A stretch of 64,000 bases of DNA, taken from contig CABYYE010000002.1 of the NCBI GenBank assembly GCA_902523095.1, forward strand, positions 1 through 64,000, read 5' to 3'. This DNA is from an uncultured Pelagibacteraceae bacterium (lineage in GTDB: Bacteria > Pseudomonadota > Alphaproteobacteria > Pelagibacterales > Pelagibacteraceae). The notes beneath the pieces were generated by a model. It was given only the letters and a program-made list of their open reading frames with translations. It had not been told where the DNA came from and ran no database searches. Made by a program: the position numbers and the translations under genes. The stretch's first letter is position 1. Each line of letters begins with the position of its first letter. Positions 8,721 to 19,172 of this stretch are shown one piece after another.

Positions 8721-10226
8721 TTAAAAAATGCCCTTCCTAGGATGTTTTTTGAGTTTGGATTCAAGAATCGCCTGAATATTCAATTTATTCAGTTCTCCAG
8801 GTTTTAAATTTTTCAAATTTTGTACTGCATTTAAAAACCTTTCCGACTCTTTTTTTGTTATTAGACCTACAGTTAAATCATTAAATTTTTTAATATAATC
8901 ATCTCTTTTAAATGGTCTAGCCCCTGCAGGATGCGCATCAGCCACATTTATTTCTTGAAAAATTTTTGACCCGTTTTTCATTGTTATTACTACTCTTCCC
9001 CCAAAACATTTTTTTTTAGGATTTTTGTCATGATATTTTTTAGTCCACTTCTTGTCTTCCTTAGTAGTTATTTTTTGCCAAAGTTTGATAGTACTTTTGC
9101 GTTTTGCTCTTTGAGGGGTATAAGACTTTATATGATGCCAATCACCATCCTCTAAAGCTACTGCAAATATATACATGATAGAATGATCCAATGTTTCGCG
9201 ACTAGCATTTGGATCCATTTTTTGAGGGTCATTAGCACCTGTGCCAATAACAAAATGTGTATGATGACTAGTTTCAATTAAAATTTTTTTAATATCAGAT
9301 AAATTACTAATCTTTTTATTTAAACTTCTAGCTAAGTCAATTAAAGCTTGGGACTGATATTCTGCAGAATGCTCTTTTGTGTAAGTTTCTAAAATTGTTT
9401 TTTTAGGTTCATTAATCTTAGGTAAGGGAACAACATATTTTTTTCCAGGCCCAGATAAAACGTAAGCGATAACGCTATCTTCTCCCTCGTAAATAGGACT
9501 TGGCGATCCTTCACCTCTCATACATCTATCTACTGCCTCAATCGCGAGTTTACCTGCATGTGCTGGAGCAAATGCTTTCCAGCTTGAAATCTCTCCTTTT
9601 CTGGATTGTCTTGTTGAAATTGTAATGTGTAAAGCTTGTTGAATAGATTGATAAATAACTTCGGTGTTAAGTTTTAATAAACTTCCAATTCCCGCTGCAA
9701 CGCTCGGACCCAAATGAGCTATATGATCTATCTTATGTTCATGCAAACAAATTCCTTTAACTAGATTAACTTGTACTTCGTATCCAGTAAGAATTCCTCT
9801 AATTAAATCCATGCCACTACAATTTTTTTGCTGAGCGACAGCTAAAATCGCTGGAATATTATCTCCAGGATGGCTATAATCTGCAGCTAGAAAAGTATCG
9901 TGATAATCTAATTCTCTAACAGCAGTTCCGTTTGCCCAAGCTGCCCATTCACAATCAACTTTTATTTTTGGGCTTAAACCAAAAATATTAGCACCTTTTT
10001 TCTTTACATGAGCTAAAGCCATTGCTCTTGCTGAAATAACGGGTTTTCTATTCAAAGATGCAATAGCGACTGAAGCATTATCAATTATTCTATTTATAAC
10101 CATTTGAACTGCATGTTCATTTAATTTAGCTTTATCAGACGCGATCTCAGCAATTTTCCAGGCGAGCTGGTCTTTTTTTTTTAAATTAGCTTTTGATGGG
10201 TGAACTTTAACAATTATATTTCTCAT
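8721..10226 (-). CDS. MmgE/PrpD family protein (2-methylcitrate dehydratase-like)
   Basis: The 501-residue protein belongs to the MmgE/PrpD family: [18 protein letters not shown] near the start, then [29 protein letters not shown], then a GxxxGL-type helical region and the C-terminal [12 protein letters not shown]. PrpD proteins dehydrate 2-methylcitrate in propionate catabolism; other family members act on citrate- or aconitate-like compounds. Its ATG overlaps the stop of the upstream aconitase gene by one base, so the two are translated together and may act on related tricarboxylates. prpB and prpC are not in the window, so I give no gene symbol. Confidence 0.88.
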   Translation of the reverse strand: MRNIIVKVHPSKANLKKKDQLAWKIAEIASDKAKLNEHAVQMVINRIIDNASVAIASLNRKPVISARAMALAHVKKKGANIFGLSPKIKVDCEWAAWANGTAVRELDYHDTFLAADYSHPGDNIPAILAVAQQKNCSGMDLIRGILTGYEVQVNLVKGICLHEHKIDHIAHLGPSVAAGIGSLLKLNTEVIYQSIQQALHITISTRQSRKGEISSWKAFAPAHAGKLAIEAVDRCMRGEGSPSPIYEGEDSVIAYVLSGPGKKYVVPLPKINEPKKTILETYTKEHSAEYQSQALIDLARSLNKKISNLSDIKKILIETSHHTHFVIGTGANDPQKMDPNASRETLDHSIMYIFAVALEDGDWHHIKSYTPQRAKRKSTIKLWQKITTKEDKKWTKKYHDKNPKKKCFGGRVVITMKNGSKIFQEINVADAHPAGARPFKRDDYIKKFNDLTVGLITKKESERFLNAVQNLKNLKPGELNKLNIQAILESKLKKHPRKGIF

Positions 10227-12898
10227 TAATTTAACATATTTCTAAGAACATATTGGAGGATCCCACCGTTCTTGTAATATTCAACTTCGTTTTGAGTATC
10301 AATTCTACAAAGAACTTTAATTGTTTTACTTGTTCCATCTTTATATTTTATTTCGCAAGATACTTCTTCTCTTGGCTTAACGCCCTTATCTATATCAATT
10401 ACGGTTATTAACTCTGATCCAGTAATTTTTAATTTTTTTCTATCAAATCCCTCTTTAAATTGAAGAGGTAAAACACCCATCCCGATTAAATTTGATCTAT
10501 GAATTCTCTCAAAACTTTCTGCAATTACAGCTTTAATTCCAAGCAGTTTCGTGCCTTTGGCCGCCCAATCTCTAGAAGATCCTGTTCCATATTCTTTTCC
10601 AGCCATCACTACTAGATCGTTTCCTCTTTTTTTATACTCAATTGCTGCATCATAAACACTCATAACTTTTCCATCCGGTTGCAAAGTAGTAAATCCCCCC
10701 TCTGTACCAGGTGCCATTTCATTTCTAATTTTAATATTTCCAAAAGTACCTCTCATCATAACTTCGTGATTTCCTCTTCTTGCTCCATAAGAATTAAAAT
10801 CTTTTTGTTGAACTTGCTTTTTCATAAAATAATCGCCTGTAGGGCTATCTTTCTTTATATTTCCTGCAGGAGAAATATGATCAGTAGTAACTGAATCAGC
10901 TAATAAAAGTAATAATCTAGCATCTTTAATTGGTTTAAATCCTTCAGGTTGATCTGGTAAATTATCAAAAAAAGGAGGTCTTTTAACGTAGGTAGAACTA
11001 TCCTCCCAATTATAAATACTGCTATCTACTGTTTTAATAGCGCTCCACTCTTTAGGACCTTCAGAAACATTTGAATAACGATCAATAAACATATCCGCAT
11101 TAATTGATTTTAACATTATATCTTCGATTTCTTTATTACTTGGCCAAATGTCTTTAAGATAAACTTCCTTACCTTCCTTATCTTTCCCTAGAGAGCTCTT
11201 ATATATATCAAAGTTCATATTGCCTGCTAAAGCAAAAGCAACTACAAGAGGTGGTGAAGCCAAATAGTTGGCTTTTACGTCTGGGCTTATTCTTCCTTCA
11301 AAGTTTCTATTTCCCGATAATACAGAAACTGCATATAAATTTTCTTTATGAATTGCATCAGAGATATTTTTATTAAGAGGTCCAGAATTTCCAATGCAAG
11401 TGGTACAGCCGTAACCTACTAAATTAAAACCGAGTTCATCTAAATATTTATTTAAACCTGCTTTCTCTAAATAATCTGTCACCACTTTAGATCCTGGTGC
11501 CAAAGAGGTTTTTACCCACGGTTTAATTTTCAAATTTTTCTCTACAGCTTTTTTTGCTAGCAATCCAGCTCCTATCATTACACTTGGATTTGAAGTATTA
11601 GTACATGAAGTAATAGCTGCTATCACTATATCTCCATCTGTGACTTTAAAATTAGCTCCTGAAACTTTAGCTTCAATCAATTTTTCTCTTTTCGTATTTT
11701 CTTTATAAGCTTTTGCAAATTCTTTTGAAGACTCTGTTAATAAAACCTTATCTTGAGGTCTTTTAGGACCAGATATGCTTGGCACAACAGTGCTAATATC
11801 TAAAGATAAAGTGTCTGTAAACTTCATGTCTTCACTTGCCCAGAGTCCTTGTTCTTTTGAATATTTTTCTACAAGTTTAATTGTATCCTTATCTCTTCCA
11901 GAAATTTCTAAATATTTTAAAGTTTCCTCATCAATTGGAAAAAAACCACAAGTTGCCCCATACTCAGGGGCCATATTGGCAATAGTAGCTCGATCAGCTA
12001 AAGTAAGATTTTTTAATCCTTCTCCATAAAATTCTACAAATTTTCCTACAACTCCTTTTTTTCTTAACATTTCAACGATAGCTAAAACTAAGTCTGTAGC
12101 TGTCAATCCTTCAAGTAGTTTTCCTTTAATTTCTACGCCAATAACTTCGGGAATTAACATTGATATAGGTTGACCTAACATAGCGGCCTCAGCTTCAATT
12201 CCTCCTACGCCCCAACCTAATACCGATAATCCATTAACCATGGTAGTATGACTATCTGTGCCAACTAACGTATCTGGGTAAGCATATAAATCATTACCAC
12301 TTTTAGATGACCACACTACTTTAGCTAAATATTCTAAATTTACTTGATGACAAATACCTGTTCCTGGAGGAACAACTCTAAAATTATCAAACGCTTTTTG
12401 ACCCCATTTAAGAAATGCGTATCTCTCTCCATTTCTAGAAAATTCTTTTTCAACGTTCTGATTAAATGATTTACCAGATGCGTATTCATCTACCATAACT
12501 GAATGATCAATTACTAAATCAACAGTTGATAAAGGATTAATTTTATTTGGATCTTTGTTTTTTTCTTTGACAGCGTCTCTCATCGCTGCAAGGTCTGCAA
12601 TAGCTGGAATGCCTGTATAATCTTGTAGCAAAGTTCTTGCGGGCCTGTAAGCTATTTCTGTATTGGATTTTTTGCTTTTAAGCCATTCTTTTAAAGCTAA
12701 AATCTGTTTTTTATCCACGGTAACATCATCTTCGTGCCTAAGAAGGTTTTCTAATAAAACTTTAAGTGATTTTGGAAGTTTAGATATTCCTTCTAAACCA
12801 TTTTGTTCCGCAGTTTTTAAATTAAAAATTTTATAATCCTTTCCCGAAGAATTTATAATATCTAAAGAATTAAAGGAATTTTTACTATTAAATTTCAT
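10226..12898 (-). CDS. acnA: Aconitate hydratase A
   Basis: The 890-residue protein is a full-length AcnA/IRP-type aconitase converting citrate to isocitrate through a [4Fe-4S] cluster. The cluster cysteines lie in [17 protein letters not shown] and in [25 protein letters not shown] and the C-terminal swivel domain ([45 protein letters not shown]) are typical. Because it is coupled to a prpD-like gene, an AcnD-like role in 2-methylcitrate metabolism is an alternative. The length and motifs fit AcnA better, and no other aconitase is in the window. Confidence 0.93.
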   Translation of the reverse strand: MKFNSKNSFNSLDIINSSGKDYKIFNLKTAEQNGLEGISKLPKSLKVLLENLLRHEDDVTVDKKQILALKEWLKSKKSNTEIAYRPARTLLQDYTGIPAIADLAAMRDAVKEKNKDPNKINPLSTVDLVIDHSVMVDEYASGKSFNQNVEKEFSRNGERYAFLKWGQKAFDNFRVVPPGTGICHQVNLEYLAKVVWSSKSGNDLYAYPDTLVGTDSHTTMVNGLSVLGWGVGGIEAEAAMLGQPISMLIPEVIGVEIKGKLLEGLTATDLVLAIVEMLRKKGVVGKFVEFYGEGLKNLTLADRATIANMAPEYGATCGFFPIDEETLKYLEISGRDKDTIKLVEKYSKEQGLWASEDMKFTDTLSLDISTVVPSISGPKRPQDKVLLTESSKEFAKAYKENTKREKLIEAKVSGANFKVTDGDIVIAAITSCTNTSNPSVMIGAGLLAKKAVEKNLKIKPWVKTSLAPGSKVVTDYLEKAGLNKYLDELGFNLVGYGCTTCIGNSGPLNKNISDAIHKENLYAVSVLSGNRNFEGRISPDVKANYLASPPLVVAFALAGNMNFDIYKSSLGKDKEGKEVYLKDIWPSNKEIEDIMLKSINADMFIDRYSNVSEGPKEWSAIKTVDSSIYNWEDSSTYVKRPPFFDNLPDQPEGFKPIKDARLLLLLADSVTTDHISPAGNIKKDSPTGDYFMKKQVQQKDFNSYGARRGNHEVMMRGTFGNIKIRNEMAPGTEGGFTTLQPDGKVMSVYDAAIEYKKRGNDLVVMAGKEYGTGSSRDWAAKGTKLLGIKAVIAESFERIHRSNLIGMGVLPLQFKEGFDRKKLKITGSELITVIDIDKGVKPREEVSCEIKYKDGTSKTIKVLCRIDTQNEVEYYKNGGILQYVLRNMLN

Positions 12899-12901
12899 GC
12901 G

Positions 12902-13492
12902 CTATACATAAAACATAATAACACAAACGATAAGCAAAAAAGACATACTATAGTTAAAATTTTGAATAAATTGCTCGCTTGTGGCAAATTTTCTCAAATA
13001 TTTTCCCATGAAACACCATACAGCTTGACTTCCAACCGCCATAATAAAAAAAATGAGAATAACTATAGAAGAATCTTCAAAAAAATTATTTTGCATATCC
13101 ACAAACATTGAAATCGCAGTTAAAGCAATAACTATACTTTTAGGATTAACGAATTGAAATAAAAAAGTATTTAAAAAAGTAACAGGTTTCGGTAAACTCT
13201 TTTTATTTTTGGATTTAGTAAAAGATATTTTGTAAGCAATAAACAATAAATATATTGAACCTAAAACTTTTACAATTATTTGTAATTCCTTAAATTTTTG
13301 AAATACAAATGAAGAACCAACTAACAACACTATAACAAGTAATGTCCAGCCAATTATTACACCCAGCATTGTTGGAATAGTTTTTTTAAATCCAAAATTA
13401 AAAGCAGTATAAGATGTCATGATATTATTGGGACCCGGAGTCAAAGATGCTACAGTACTAAAAAGTATCAATGAAAAAAGTTGAGATGACAT
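12902..13492 (-). CDS. LysE-family amino acid exporter
   Basis: The 196-residue membrane protein has about six hydrophobic segments and the LysE/RhtB N-terminal signature SLTPGPNNIMTSYTAFNFGFKKTIPTMLGVIIG. The FVNPKSIVIALTAIS motif in the middle is also typical. Family members export amino acids or related metabolites from the cytoplasm. The substrate is not readable. It overlaps the stop/start of the csaA-like gene by one base and lies 3 bp before acnA, so these genes probably share a transcript. Confidence 0.88.
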   Translation of the reverse strand: MSSQLFSLILFSTVASLTPGPNNIMTSYTAFNFGFKKTIPTMLGVIIGWTLLVIVLLVGSSFVFQKFKELQIIVKVLGSIYLLFIAYKISFTKSKNKKSLPKPVTFLNTFLFQFVNPKSIVIALTAISMFVDMQNNFFEDSSIVILIFFIMAVGSQAVWCFMGKYLRKFATSEQFIQNFNYSMSFLLIVCVIMFYV

Positions 13493-13827
13493 TAAGCAAT
13501 ATCCAACCCATTTTCTGTTTTCTGAGAAGGATGAACTAATACCACTTTACCGTCTTTTTCTATTGCTCCTAGTATAAGGACTTCTGAGACTATTCCAGCA
13601 ATATTCTTTTTTGGAAAATTACACACTCCAATTACCTGTTTGCCAACTAAATTATTTGAATTGTAATAGTGGGTAATTTGTGCTGAGGATTGTTTAATAC
13701 CAATTTCTTCTCCAAAATCTACCTTTATAACTAATGAAGGCTTTCTAGCTTTTTCATTTCTTTTTACTTCTAGAACAGTACCAATCTTTAAATTTATCTT
13801 TTTAAAATCATCATAAGAAATTTCCAT
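13492..13827 (-). CDS. csaA: CsaA-like tRNA-binding domain protein
   Basis: This 111-residue protein is a stand-alone OB-fold of the EMAP-II/Trbp type: DFKKINLKIGTVLEVKRNEKARKPSLVIKVDFGEEIGIKQSSAQITHYYN, then KQVIGVCNFPKKNIAGIVSEVLILGA. The FGxExGxxxSSAQITxxY stretch is the CsaA hallmark. CsaA dimers bind tRNA and have been described as export-related chaperones. No aminoacyl-tRNA synthetase domain is attached. It is part of a minus-strand group with the LysE exporter and, 25 bp upstream, the proC-like gene. Confidence 0.88.
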   Translation of the reverse strand: MEISYDDFKKINLKIGTVLEVKRNEKARKPSLVIKVDFGEEIGIKQSSAQITHYYNSNNLVGKQVIGVCNFPKKNIAGIVSEVLILGAIEKDGKVVLVHPSQKTENGLDIA

Positions 13828-13852
13828 TTAATATCCTCCGTTATAAAATTTG

Positions 13853-14611
13853 TTAGAACTTTTTAAATATACTATTTAACGCTTTTCTTTGGGCCTGATA
13901 AAATTTATTTTTTTTTAAATTTTTTAAAACGAAAGCATTTGTACCACCAGGAGTTTGTGAAACTTTAACAAGTTGTTTTAATGAAATATCTTTTTTATTT
14001 AAAGTATCCGCTGATAAAGCATAAAAAAGTTCTCTAACATACTTTTCTGCCTCTTTTTTTTTAATACCTTTAGATATAAGCCATTCGCTTGTAACAGAAA
14101 TCAAATTATAAAATGACGCCATAAAGGATGATGTTGACCAGAAACCTTTAGAAAGTTTTTCATCATTTATTTCTAAAGTCGTTCCTAAGTGATTAAAAAA
14201 ATTTTTGCTTTGTTTATCAATTGGAGAAATAATTATTGGACCTTTTCTCATTCCAATAAAAGGTAAAGGAATTACACGAGTAATATTTCTACTTTTAGTA
14301 AGTTTTTTTAAATCTTTAAGTTTTATAGTCGAAATAAAACTGATGATTTTTTTCTTTTTTTTAAAATTAAGTAATCTTAAAATCTTTTTTCCAACTTTAG
14401 GAGTAATTGCTAAGAAAATCCAATGAGAATTGTCTACTAGCTGTTGATTGTTATTTGATATGTATATTTTTTTAAATCTTTTAGACAGTTTTTTTGCTAT
14501 CAATTTATTACGTGGTGAAATATAAACCTTATTAAATTTTAACTTTGATTTAAATATACCTTCAATAACTGAAGTTGTAATATGGCCAGTTCCTATAAAA
14601 CCTAAATTCAT
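13853..14611 (-). CDS. Pyrroline-5-carboxylate reductase-like protein
   Basis: The 252-residue protein starts with a dinucleotide-binding motif (LGFIGTGHITTSVIEGI) like that of ProC. Near the C-terminus it has LKQLVKVSQTPGGTNAFVLKNL, resembling the ProC signature with its TPGGT core. ProC reduces pyrroline-5-carboxylate to proline with NAD(P)H. The sequence is divergent and very Lys-rich, and the protein is a little shorter than usual (about 270), so another NADP-dependent imine reductase of the same fold is possible. Its start codon lies only 5 bp from the divergent AbrB gene start. Confidence 0.75.
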   Translation of the reverse strand: MNLGFIGTGHITTSVIEGIFKSKLKFNKVYISPRNKLIAKKLSKRFKKIYISNNNQQLVDNSHWIFLAITPKVGKKILRLLNFKKKKKIISFISTIKLKDLKKLTKSRNITRVIPLPFIGMRKGPIIISPIDKQSKNFFNHLGTTLEINDEKLSKGFWSTSSFMASFYNLISVTSEWLISKGIKKKEAEKYVRELFYALSADTLNKKDISLKQLVKVSQTPGGTNAFVLKNLKKNKFYQAQRKALNSIFKKF

Positions 14612-14616
14612 GAATT

Positions 14617-15696
14617 ATGCACAATAACCAAGCTATACCGTTTAATAAAGAAAATTTTAAACAGATATTCTCGAAAAATTTTACTTTAGTTGTATTAATT
14701 TCCATCCCAAGCGCTTTAATCGCAGAATACTTTAATATTCCTTTAGCTTGGTTTTTAGGGCCGATGCTTGCCACTTCTATTGCATCTCTAAAAGGGTTGA
14801 ATTTGAAAATGCCAAAATTGATGCTTTCATCAATCTTGATTTTGTTAGGTTTATACATTGGAAATTATATTGATAAAAATTTATTTACTCAGATGTCTCA
14901 ATGGGCATGGACATCAATCATAATGTTAATCTATATAATTCTTAGTGTAATTATAGTTTCAAAATATCTACAAATTTTTTCTAAATATGAGAGAAAAACC
15001 TCAATTTTTTCTGCAGCTCCAGGAGCATTGGGACCGTTAATGATTTTAGCAGAAAATGAAAAAAAAGCTGACCTTAGTCAAGTAGCCACTTCTCATTTGA
15101 TTAGATTGATAATTATCATTACTGTCTTTCCTTTTGTTGTTAATAGTTTTTATGAAACTGATAATATTAAAGTTATTGAAGAAACAGCTGTTAACCAGAA
15201 TTCTTTAAATTTAATTTTATTAATTTTGTCTTCTATCTTGCTAATAAAAATTTTTGATAAATTAAGAGTTCCTGCTGCATTGCTATCAGGTACTTTATTT
15301 GCTAGTGGCTTTTTGCAAATTACTGACATTGCGAGCTATAAACTTTCTCCAGAAATAATAAACTTTTGTCTACTAATTCTAGGAGCTTCTGTAGGATGTA
15401 GATTTGCTAATAAAACATTTAAAGAAATTGCAAATAATGCCTTTCATAGTTTTGTAGCAACTTTCTTACTAGTAGCTTTAGGGCTCGTAGCTGCTTATGT
15501 TGCTAGTATGATAATAGATAAAAATTTTTTCACTTTACTTCTCTCTTATTGCCCTGGAGGCATTTATGAGGTTGCTGTAATTGCAATATTTTTTAATTTA
15601 GATCCTGAATTTGTTTCATTTCATCATATTATTAGACTTTTAATGATATTGTTTATTGTGCCTTTAATTCTGAGATTAATAGAGAAAAAGACCTAA
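14617..15696 (+). CDS. AbrB-family membrane protein (putative transporter)
   Basis: The 359-residue protein is strongly hydrophobic and has the duplicated AbrB (PF05145) layout. The first repeat is PSALIAEYFNIPLAWFLGPMLATSIASLKGLNLKMP with the following LLGLYIGNYI; the second is RVPAALLSGTLFASGFLQ with ILGASVGCRF. The motif SYCPGGIYEVAVIAIFF is typical. Members were once labelled ammonia monooxygenase or AbrB regulators, but the sequence is that of an inner-membrane protein of unknown substrate. It is transcribed divergently from the proC-like gene, sharing an extremely short start region. Confidence 0.82.
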   Translation: MHNNQAIPFNKENFKQIFSKNFTLVVLISIPSALIAEYFNIPLAWFLGPMLATSIASLKGLNLKMPKLMLSSILILLGLYIGNYIDKNLFTQMSQWAWTSIIMLIYIILSVIIVSKYLQIFSKYERKTSIFSAAPGALGPLMILAENEKKADLSQVATSHLIRLIIIITVFPFVVNSFYETDNIKVIEETAVNQNSLNLILLILSSILLIKIFDKLRVPAALLSGTLFASGFLQITDIASYKLSPEIINFCLLILGASVGCRFANKTFKEIANNAFHSFVATFLLVALGLVAAYVASMIIDKNFFTLLLSYCPGGIYEVAVIAIFFNLDPEFVSFHHIIRLLMILFIVPLILRLIEKKT

Positions 15697-15746
15697 ATTA
15701 ATCAATCCTTTTTTGACTTTTATTTATCAATAAGTTTAAATCAATT

Positions 15747-16133
15747 ATGATAAATTTAATAGATCTTCTAGGAAGAGTATTAATCTCATTAGTCTTTTTA
15801 TTGTCCGGATACAATAAAATTTTCAATTATAGCAATACTGTATCTTGGATGGAAGGATATGGAGTCCCTGGCTTTTTATTATGGCCTACTATCGTTTTAG
15901 AAATTATTTTACCTATTTTAATAATTATAGGTTACAAAACTCAAATATCAGCTATTCTTTTAGCAATCTTTTGTATAGTCACAGCAATAATTTTTCATTT
16001 GGACTTCGCAAATCAAATGCAAGTAATTGCTCTGCTTAAAAACTTTGGTTTAGCTGGCGGATTTATTTTTATTGCGATTAACGGTCCTAAAGATTGGGCT
16101 TTAGACCAAAAAAAAAAGTACGTTAGACTATAA
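15747..16133 (+). CDS. DoxX-family membrane protein
   Basis: This 128-residue protein has four predicted membrane helices and the DoxX opening LLGRVLISLVFLLSGYNKIFNY, followed by PTIVLEIILPILIIIGY. DoxX proteins are small inner-membrane proteins tied to quinone-linked redox or thiosulfate/oxidative-stress complexes, but their roles vary and none can be assigned here. Its 3' end overlaps the 3' end of the convergent tctA gene by 6 bp, leaving no space for a separate terminator. Confidence 0.82.
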   Translation: MINLIDLLGRVLISLVFLLSGYNKIFNYSNTVSWMEGYGVPGFLLWPTIVLEIILPILIIIGYKTQISAILLAIFCIVTAIIFHLDFANQMQVIALLKNFGLAGGFIFIAINGPKDWALDQKKKYVRL

Positions 16134-17630
16134 TTTCTTTTTAATAAAACTATTATAAATTTGCCATCCCACTAAAAGGATAATTACAATCATGATGCAA
16201 AATGTTAAGGGTCTATCCCATAAAAATGACCAAGAACCGTCACTAATTAAAAGCGATCTTCTTAAATTTTCCTCCATTAAGCCGCCCAATACAAAGGCTA
16301 AAATTAGAGGGGGCATAGGAAAATCATAAAGTCTTAATATAGTTGCGACTACAGCTATACCAATCATTAAAAAGATATCAAAATTGTTAAATGACATTAA
16401 ATAAATTCCTGTTACTGAAAAAAATAAAATCATAGGAATTAAAAAAGTTCTAGGTACTGCTAGTATTCTTGCAATATACGGGATTAAAGGTAAATTAAGT
16501 ATTAATAAAACCACCATTCCAATATACATCGACATTATTACTGACCAAAAAATTTCAGGATTTGTCTCATAAAGTCTTGGTCCTGGCTGAATGCCAAAAC
16601 CTAATAATGCACCTAGCATTACAGCAGTAGTTCCACTGCCAGGTATACCTAATGTAAGTAAAGGTACAAAAGCTCCTGAACAAGCTGCATTATTTGCAGT
16701 TTCTGGAGCGGATAACCCTTGCACACTTCCTTTACCAAACTTTTCTTTTTCTTCATTACTTACAAAATTTCTTTCCATCCCATAAGCTAAAAACGATGCA
16801 ATTGTTGCTCCCGCTCCTGGTAGAACTCCAATGATAAATCCTAAAATAGATGAACGTGGAATAGTTTTAGCCATTTGTTTTGTTTCCTCTTTGCTGACTT
16901 TAATTGATCCTAATTCAGTTAAAGAAATCTGTTTCGCAGCTTTGGTAGGATCATTTCCTTTAATAATAATTGTTAAAGCCTCACTCATCGCAAATGTTGC
17001 CATTACAACTAAAACGAAACTTATACCATCTGATAAGTTCATGGTGTTAAACGTAAATCTTGGAATATCAGACAAAGTGTCTTGTCCAACTGATGCTAAC
17101 ATCAAACCTAAAACACACATCATCATTGCTTTTAAAAAATTTCCTTTTGAAGAGAAAGCAGCGACAGCAGTTAACCCTAAAATCATTAAACCAAAATAAT
17201 CTGGTGATCTAAAAGATAGACTAACTTTTGACAAGCTTGGCGCAGCGATTAATAAAAAGATTGCTGCGATTGTACCGCCTGCAAAAGAACTATAAGCAGC
17301 AATAGCTAATGCTTTGCCAGCTTTACCTTGTTGTGCCATTGGATAACCATCAAAAGATGTAGCTACTGTTCCTGGAACACCAGGTGCATTAATCAAAATT
17401 GAAGAAGTTGATCCACCAAATACAGCCCCATAATATACTCCTGCCATTAAAATTAAACCTGTAGCAGGATCAAAACCATAAGTAATTGGGATCATTAAAG
17501 CAATAGCAGTCATTGGGCCTAAACCTGGAAGCATTCCAATTATAGTGCCTGCAAAACATCCTATCATTACCATTAAAAGGTTTTGAAAAGATAAAGCAGT
17601 TTTTAATCCAATTAAAATTCCTTCGATCAT
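16128..17630 (-). CDS. tctA: Tripartite tricarboxylate transporter, large membrane subunit TctA
   Basis: The 500-residue protein has about 11-12 hydrophobic segments and the TctA signatures GLGPMTAIALMIPITYGFDP and MAGVYYGAVFGGSTSSILINAPGVPG, repeated later as LPGAGATIASFLAYGMER and LTLGIPGSGTTAVMLGALLGFGIQPGP. TctA is the transport channel of a sodium- or proton-driven system using a periplasmic binding protein. It overlaps tctB by 4 bp. The substrate is set by TctC; known systems of this family take citrate, other tricarboxylates, or dicarboxylates such as adipate. It ends the large minus-strand directon. Confidence 0.96.
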   Translation of the reverse strand: MIEGILIGLKTALSFQNLLMVMIGCFAGTIIGMLPGLGPMTAIALMIPITYGFDPATGLILMAGVYYGAVFGGSTSSILINAPGVPGTVATSFDGYPMAQQGKAGKALAIAAYSSFAGGTIAAIFLLIAAPSLSKVSLSFRSPDYFGLMILGLTAVAAFSSKGNFLKAMMMCVLGLMLASVGQDTLSDIPRFTFNTMNLSDGISFVLVVMATFAMSEALTIIIKGNDPTKAAKQISLTELGSIKVSKEETKQMAKTIPRSSILGFIIGVLPGAGATIASFLAYGMERNFVSNEEKEKFGKGSVQGLSAPETANNAACSGAFVPLLTLGIPGSGTTAVMLGALLGFGIQPGPRLYETNPEIFWSVIMSMYIGMVVLLILNLPLIPYIARILAVPRTFLIPMILFFSVTGIYLMSFNNFDIFLMIGIAVVATILRLYDFPMPPLILAFVLGGLMEENLRRSLLISDGSWSFLWDRPLTFCIMIVIILLVGWQIYNSFIKKKL

Positions 17631-18097
17631 CCCATTATTCCTATGTATTTTAGCAATGGATCTCTTAGATAAACAGCCAATAAACCATGAAGCAGATACA
17701 TAAAAATTGCAACAAATGGAAAAGAAAAAATTAAAATATATTTTAATCTTCTCTCCCCTAAAAAATAATATGAAAAAACTAAAAATAAAGAAGTAGATAA
17801 AAAGAAACCAACTTTAAGTATTGTTGCTCCATAAATAATCATAGTCAGCACCAATAATATTGTTTTTTTAAATTCTAAATATTTTGGGTCTACCTTTATA
17901 GGTTTTTGATCTGGTAAAATAATCTTTAGACCAGAAAAAAACATTCCTGCATAACCTAAGTAAATTGGAAAGGTTTTAGCATTAAAAGGTGCTCCTTCAT
18001 CGAATGCAAAAACCTGTATTTGATGAGCTGTATATAAATAAAATGCTGATAAAATAAAGAAGAGCAGTGAGATAATTTTTACAGAATTTATTTTCAC
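17627..18097 (-). CDS. tctB: Tripartite tricarboxylate transporter, small membrane subunit TctB
   Basis: The 156-residue protein has four predicted membrane helices in the TctB layout: one N-terminal helix (ISLLFFILSAFYLYTAHQI), the FPIYLGYAGMFFSGLKII segment, and a C-terminal pair. TctB sequences are poorly conserved, so the call rests on size, topology and position between tctC and tctA. It overlaps tctA by 4 bp and starts 23 bp after tctC. Confidence 0.9.
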   Translation of the reverse strand: MKINSVKIISLLFFILSAFYLYTAHQIQVFAFDEGAPFNAKTFPIYLGYAGMFFSGLKIILPDQKPIKVDPKYLEFKKTILLVLTMIIYGATILKVGFFLSTSLFLVFSYYFLGERRLKYILIFSFPFVAIFMYLLHGLLAVYLRDPLLKYIGIMG

Positions 18098-18120
18098 TGC
18101 TCTTCCAAAAAGTTAATTAA

Positions 18121-19101
18121 CTAGATTACGCCTAGTTTTTTCATTAACTTTGTCATTTCTTTAGTTTGCTTTTTTAAGAAACTGTCGAATTTGCTTCCTG
18201 GATTATAAATATTAACCCAAGCATTTCTTTTTCTAACTGTTTCCCATTCTGGAGTTTTTTGAACATCGCCTAACATTTTAGCAATCTTCTTAACGTCTCC
18301 GCTTGCCATACTTTTTGGAGCAAAGAAACCTCTCCAATTTACAAACTGAACATCGTATCCTTGTTCCTTCAGTGTTGGGACTTCTGGAGCGTCACCCACT
18401 CTTTCAGGTGCTGTAATACCAATAATTCTTACTTGGTCTCTAGCACCCATTACTTCTCCCAAACCAGTTGAGAGAATTTGAGTCTCTCCTGACAAAAGTC
18501 CAGCTAGGGCTTTACCACCAGCATCGTAAGGTACGTACACTACGTTGTTAGGGTTTGCGCCTGCTTCTTGAAATGCAAGTGCACCAATTAAATGGTCCAT
18601 GCTTCCTCTTACAGAACCGCCAGCCATTTTAATTGACTTAGGGTTTGCTTTGTAAGCATCCACTACATCTTTGAAATTTTTGTATGGTGAATTTTTAGCG
18701 ACTGCGATTGCACCGTAATCTCCAATTACACCAGCGATTGGCTTAACATCTTTGTAAGATAATACACCAGAACCTTTTACGTAACCTTTGTGTCTCGTGA
18801 TTGATCTTAATACTAAAGGTGTTGACTGAACTAATATAGTTCCTTCTGGCTTAGAATTAATTATGTAAGATAGAGCTTTTCCTCCTCCACCACCTGACAT
18901 ATTTTCAAATGAAGCGCTTTTTAGAAAACCAGCTTTAGTTAAAGCTTCTCCAGTCCCTCTAGCAGTTCCATCCCAACCACCGCCAGCACCACCACCGATA
19001 ATGAAATGTAACTTATCGATTGCAAAACTAGTTGATGAGATTGAAGTTAAAAGAACAGTAGCAAAAACTAAGCTAATTAATTTTTTCAAATTATTAAACA
19101 T
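18121..19101 (-). CDS. tctC: Tripartite tricarboxylate transporter binding protein TctC
   Basis: The 326-residue protein has a Sec signal peptide (about residues 1-27, ending SSTSFA) and then the TctC/Bug fold: LHFIIGGGAGGGWDGTARGTGEAL near the start, SMDHLIGALAFQEAGANPNNVVYVPYDAGGKALAGLLSGE in the middle. The periplasmic protein captures a carboxylate and delivers it to TctAB. AGAGGAAAA before the ATG is a good ribosome binding site. It lies 71 bp after a glutarate hydroxylase gene, which makes a C5 dicarboxylate a reasonable guess for the ligand. That is inference only. Confidence 0.94.
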   Translation of the reverse strand: MFNNLKKLISLVFATVLLTSISSTSFAIDKLHFIIGGGAGGGWDGTARGTGEALTKAGFLKSASFENMSGGGGGKALSYIINSKPEGTILVQSTPLVLRSITRHKGYVKGSGVLSYKDVKPIAGVIGDYGAIAVAKNSPYKNFKDVVDAYKANPKSIKMAGGSVRGSMDHLIGALAFQEAGANPNNVVYVPYDAGGKALAGLLSGETQILSTGLGEVMGARDQVRIIGITAPERVGDAPEVPTLKEQGYDVQFVNWRGFFAPKSMASGDVKKIAKMLGDVQKTPEWETVRKRNAWVNIYNPGSKFDSFLKKQTKEMTKLMKKLGVI

Positions 19102-19172
19102 GTTATTTTCCTCTGTTAATTAATTAATTAAAAACTTATTAAAAATGAATTAAGGATCTGAGTCAACTAGTC

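Noticed and set aside
14562-14858. Minus-strand ORF of 98 aa overlapping proC-like and AbrB gene starts
   Set aside because: It lies in another frame across two well-supported genes and has no domain.
16831-17199. Plus-strand ORF of 122 aa opposite tctA
   Set aside because: Shadow of tctA; no independent support.
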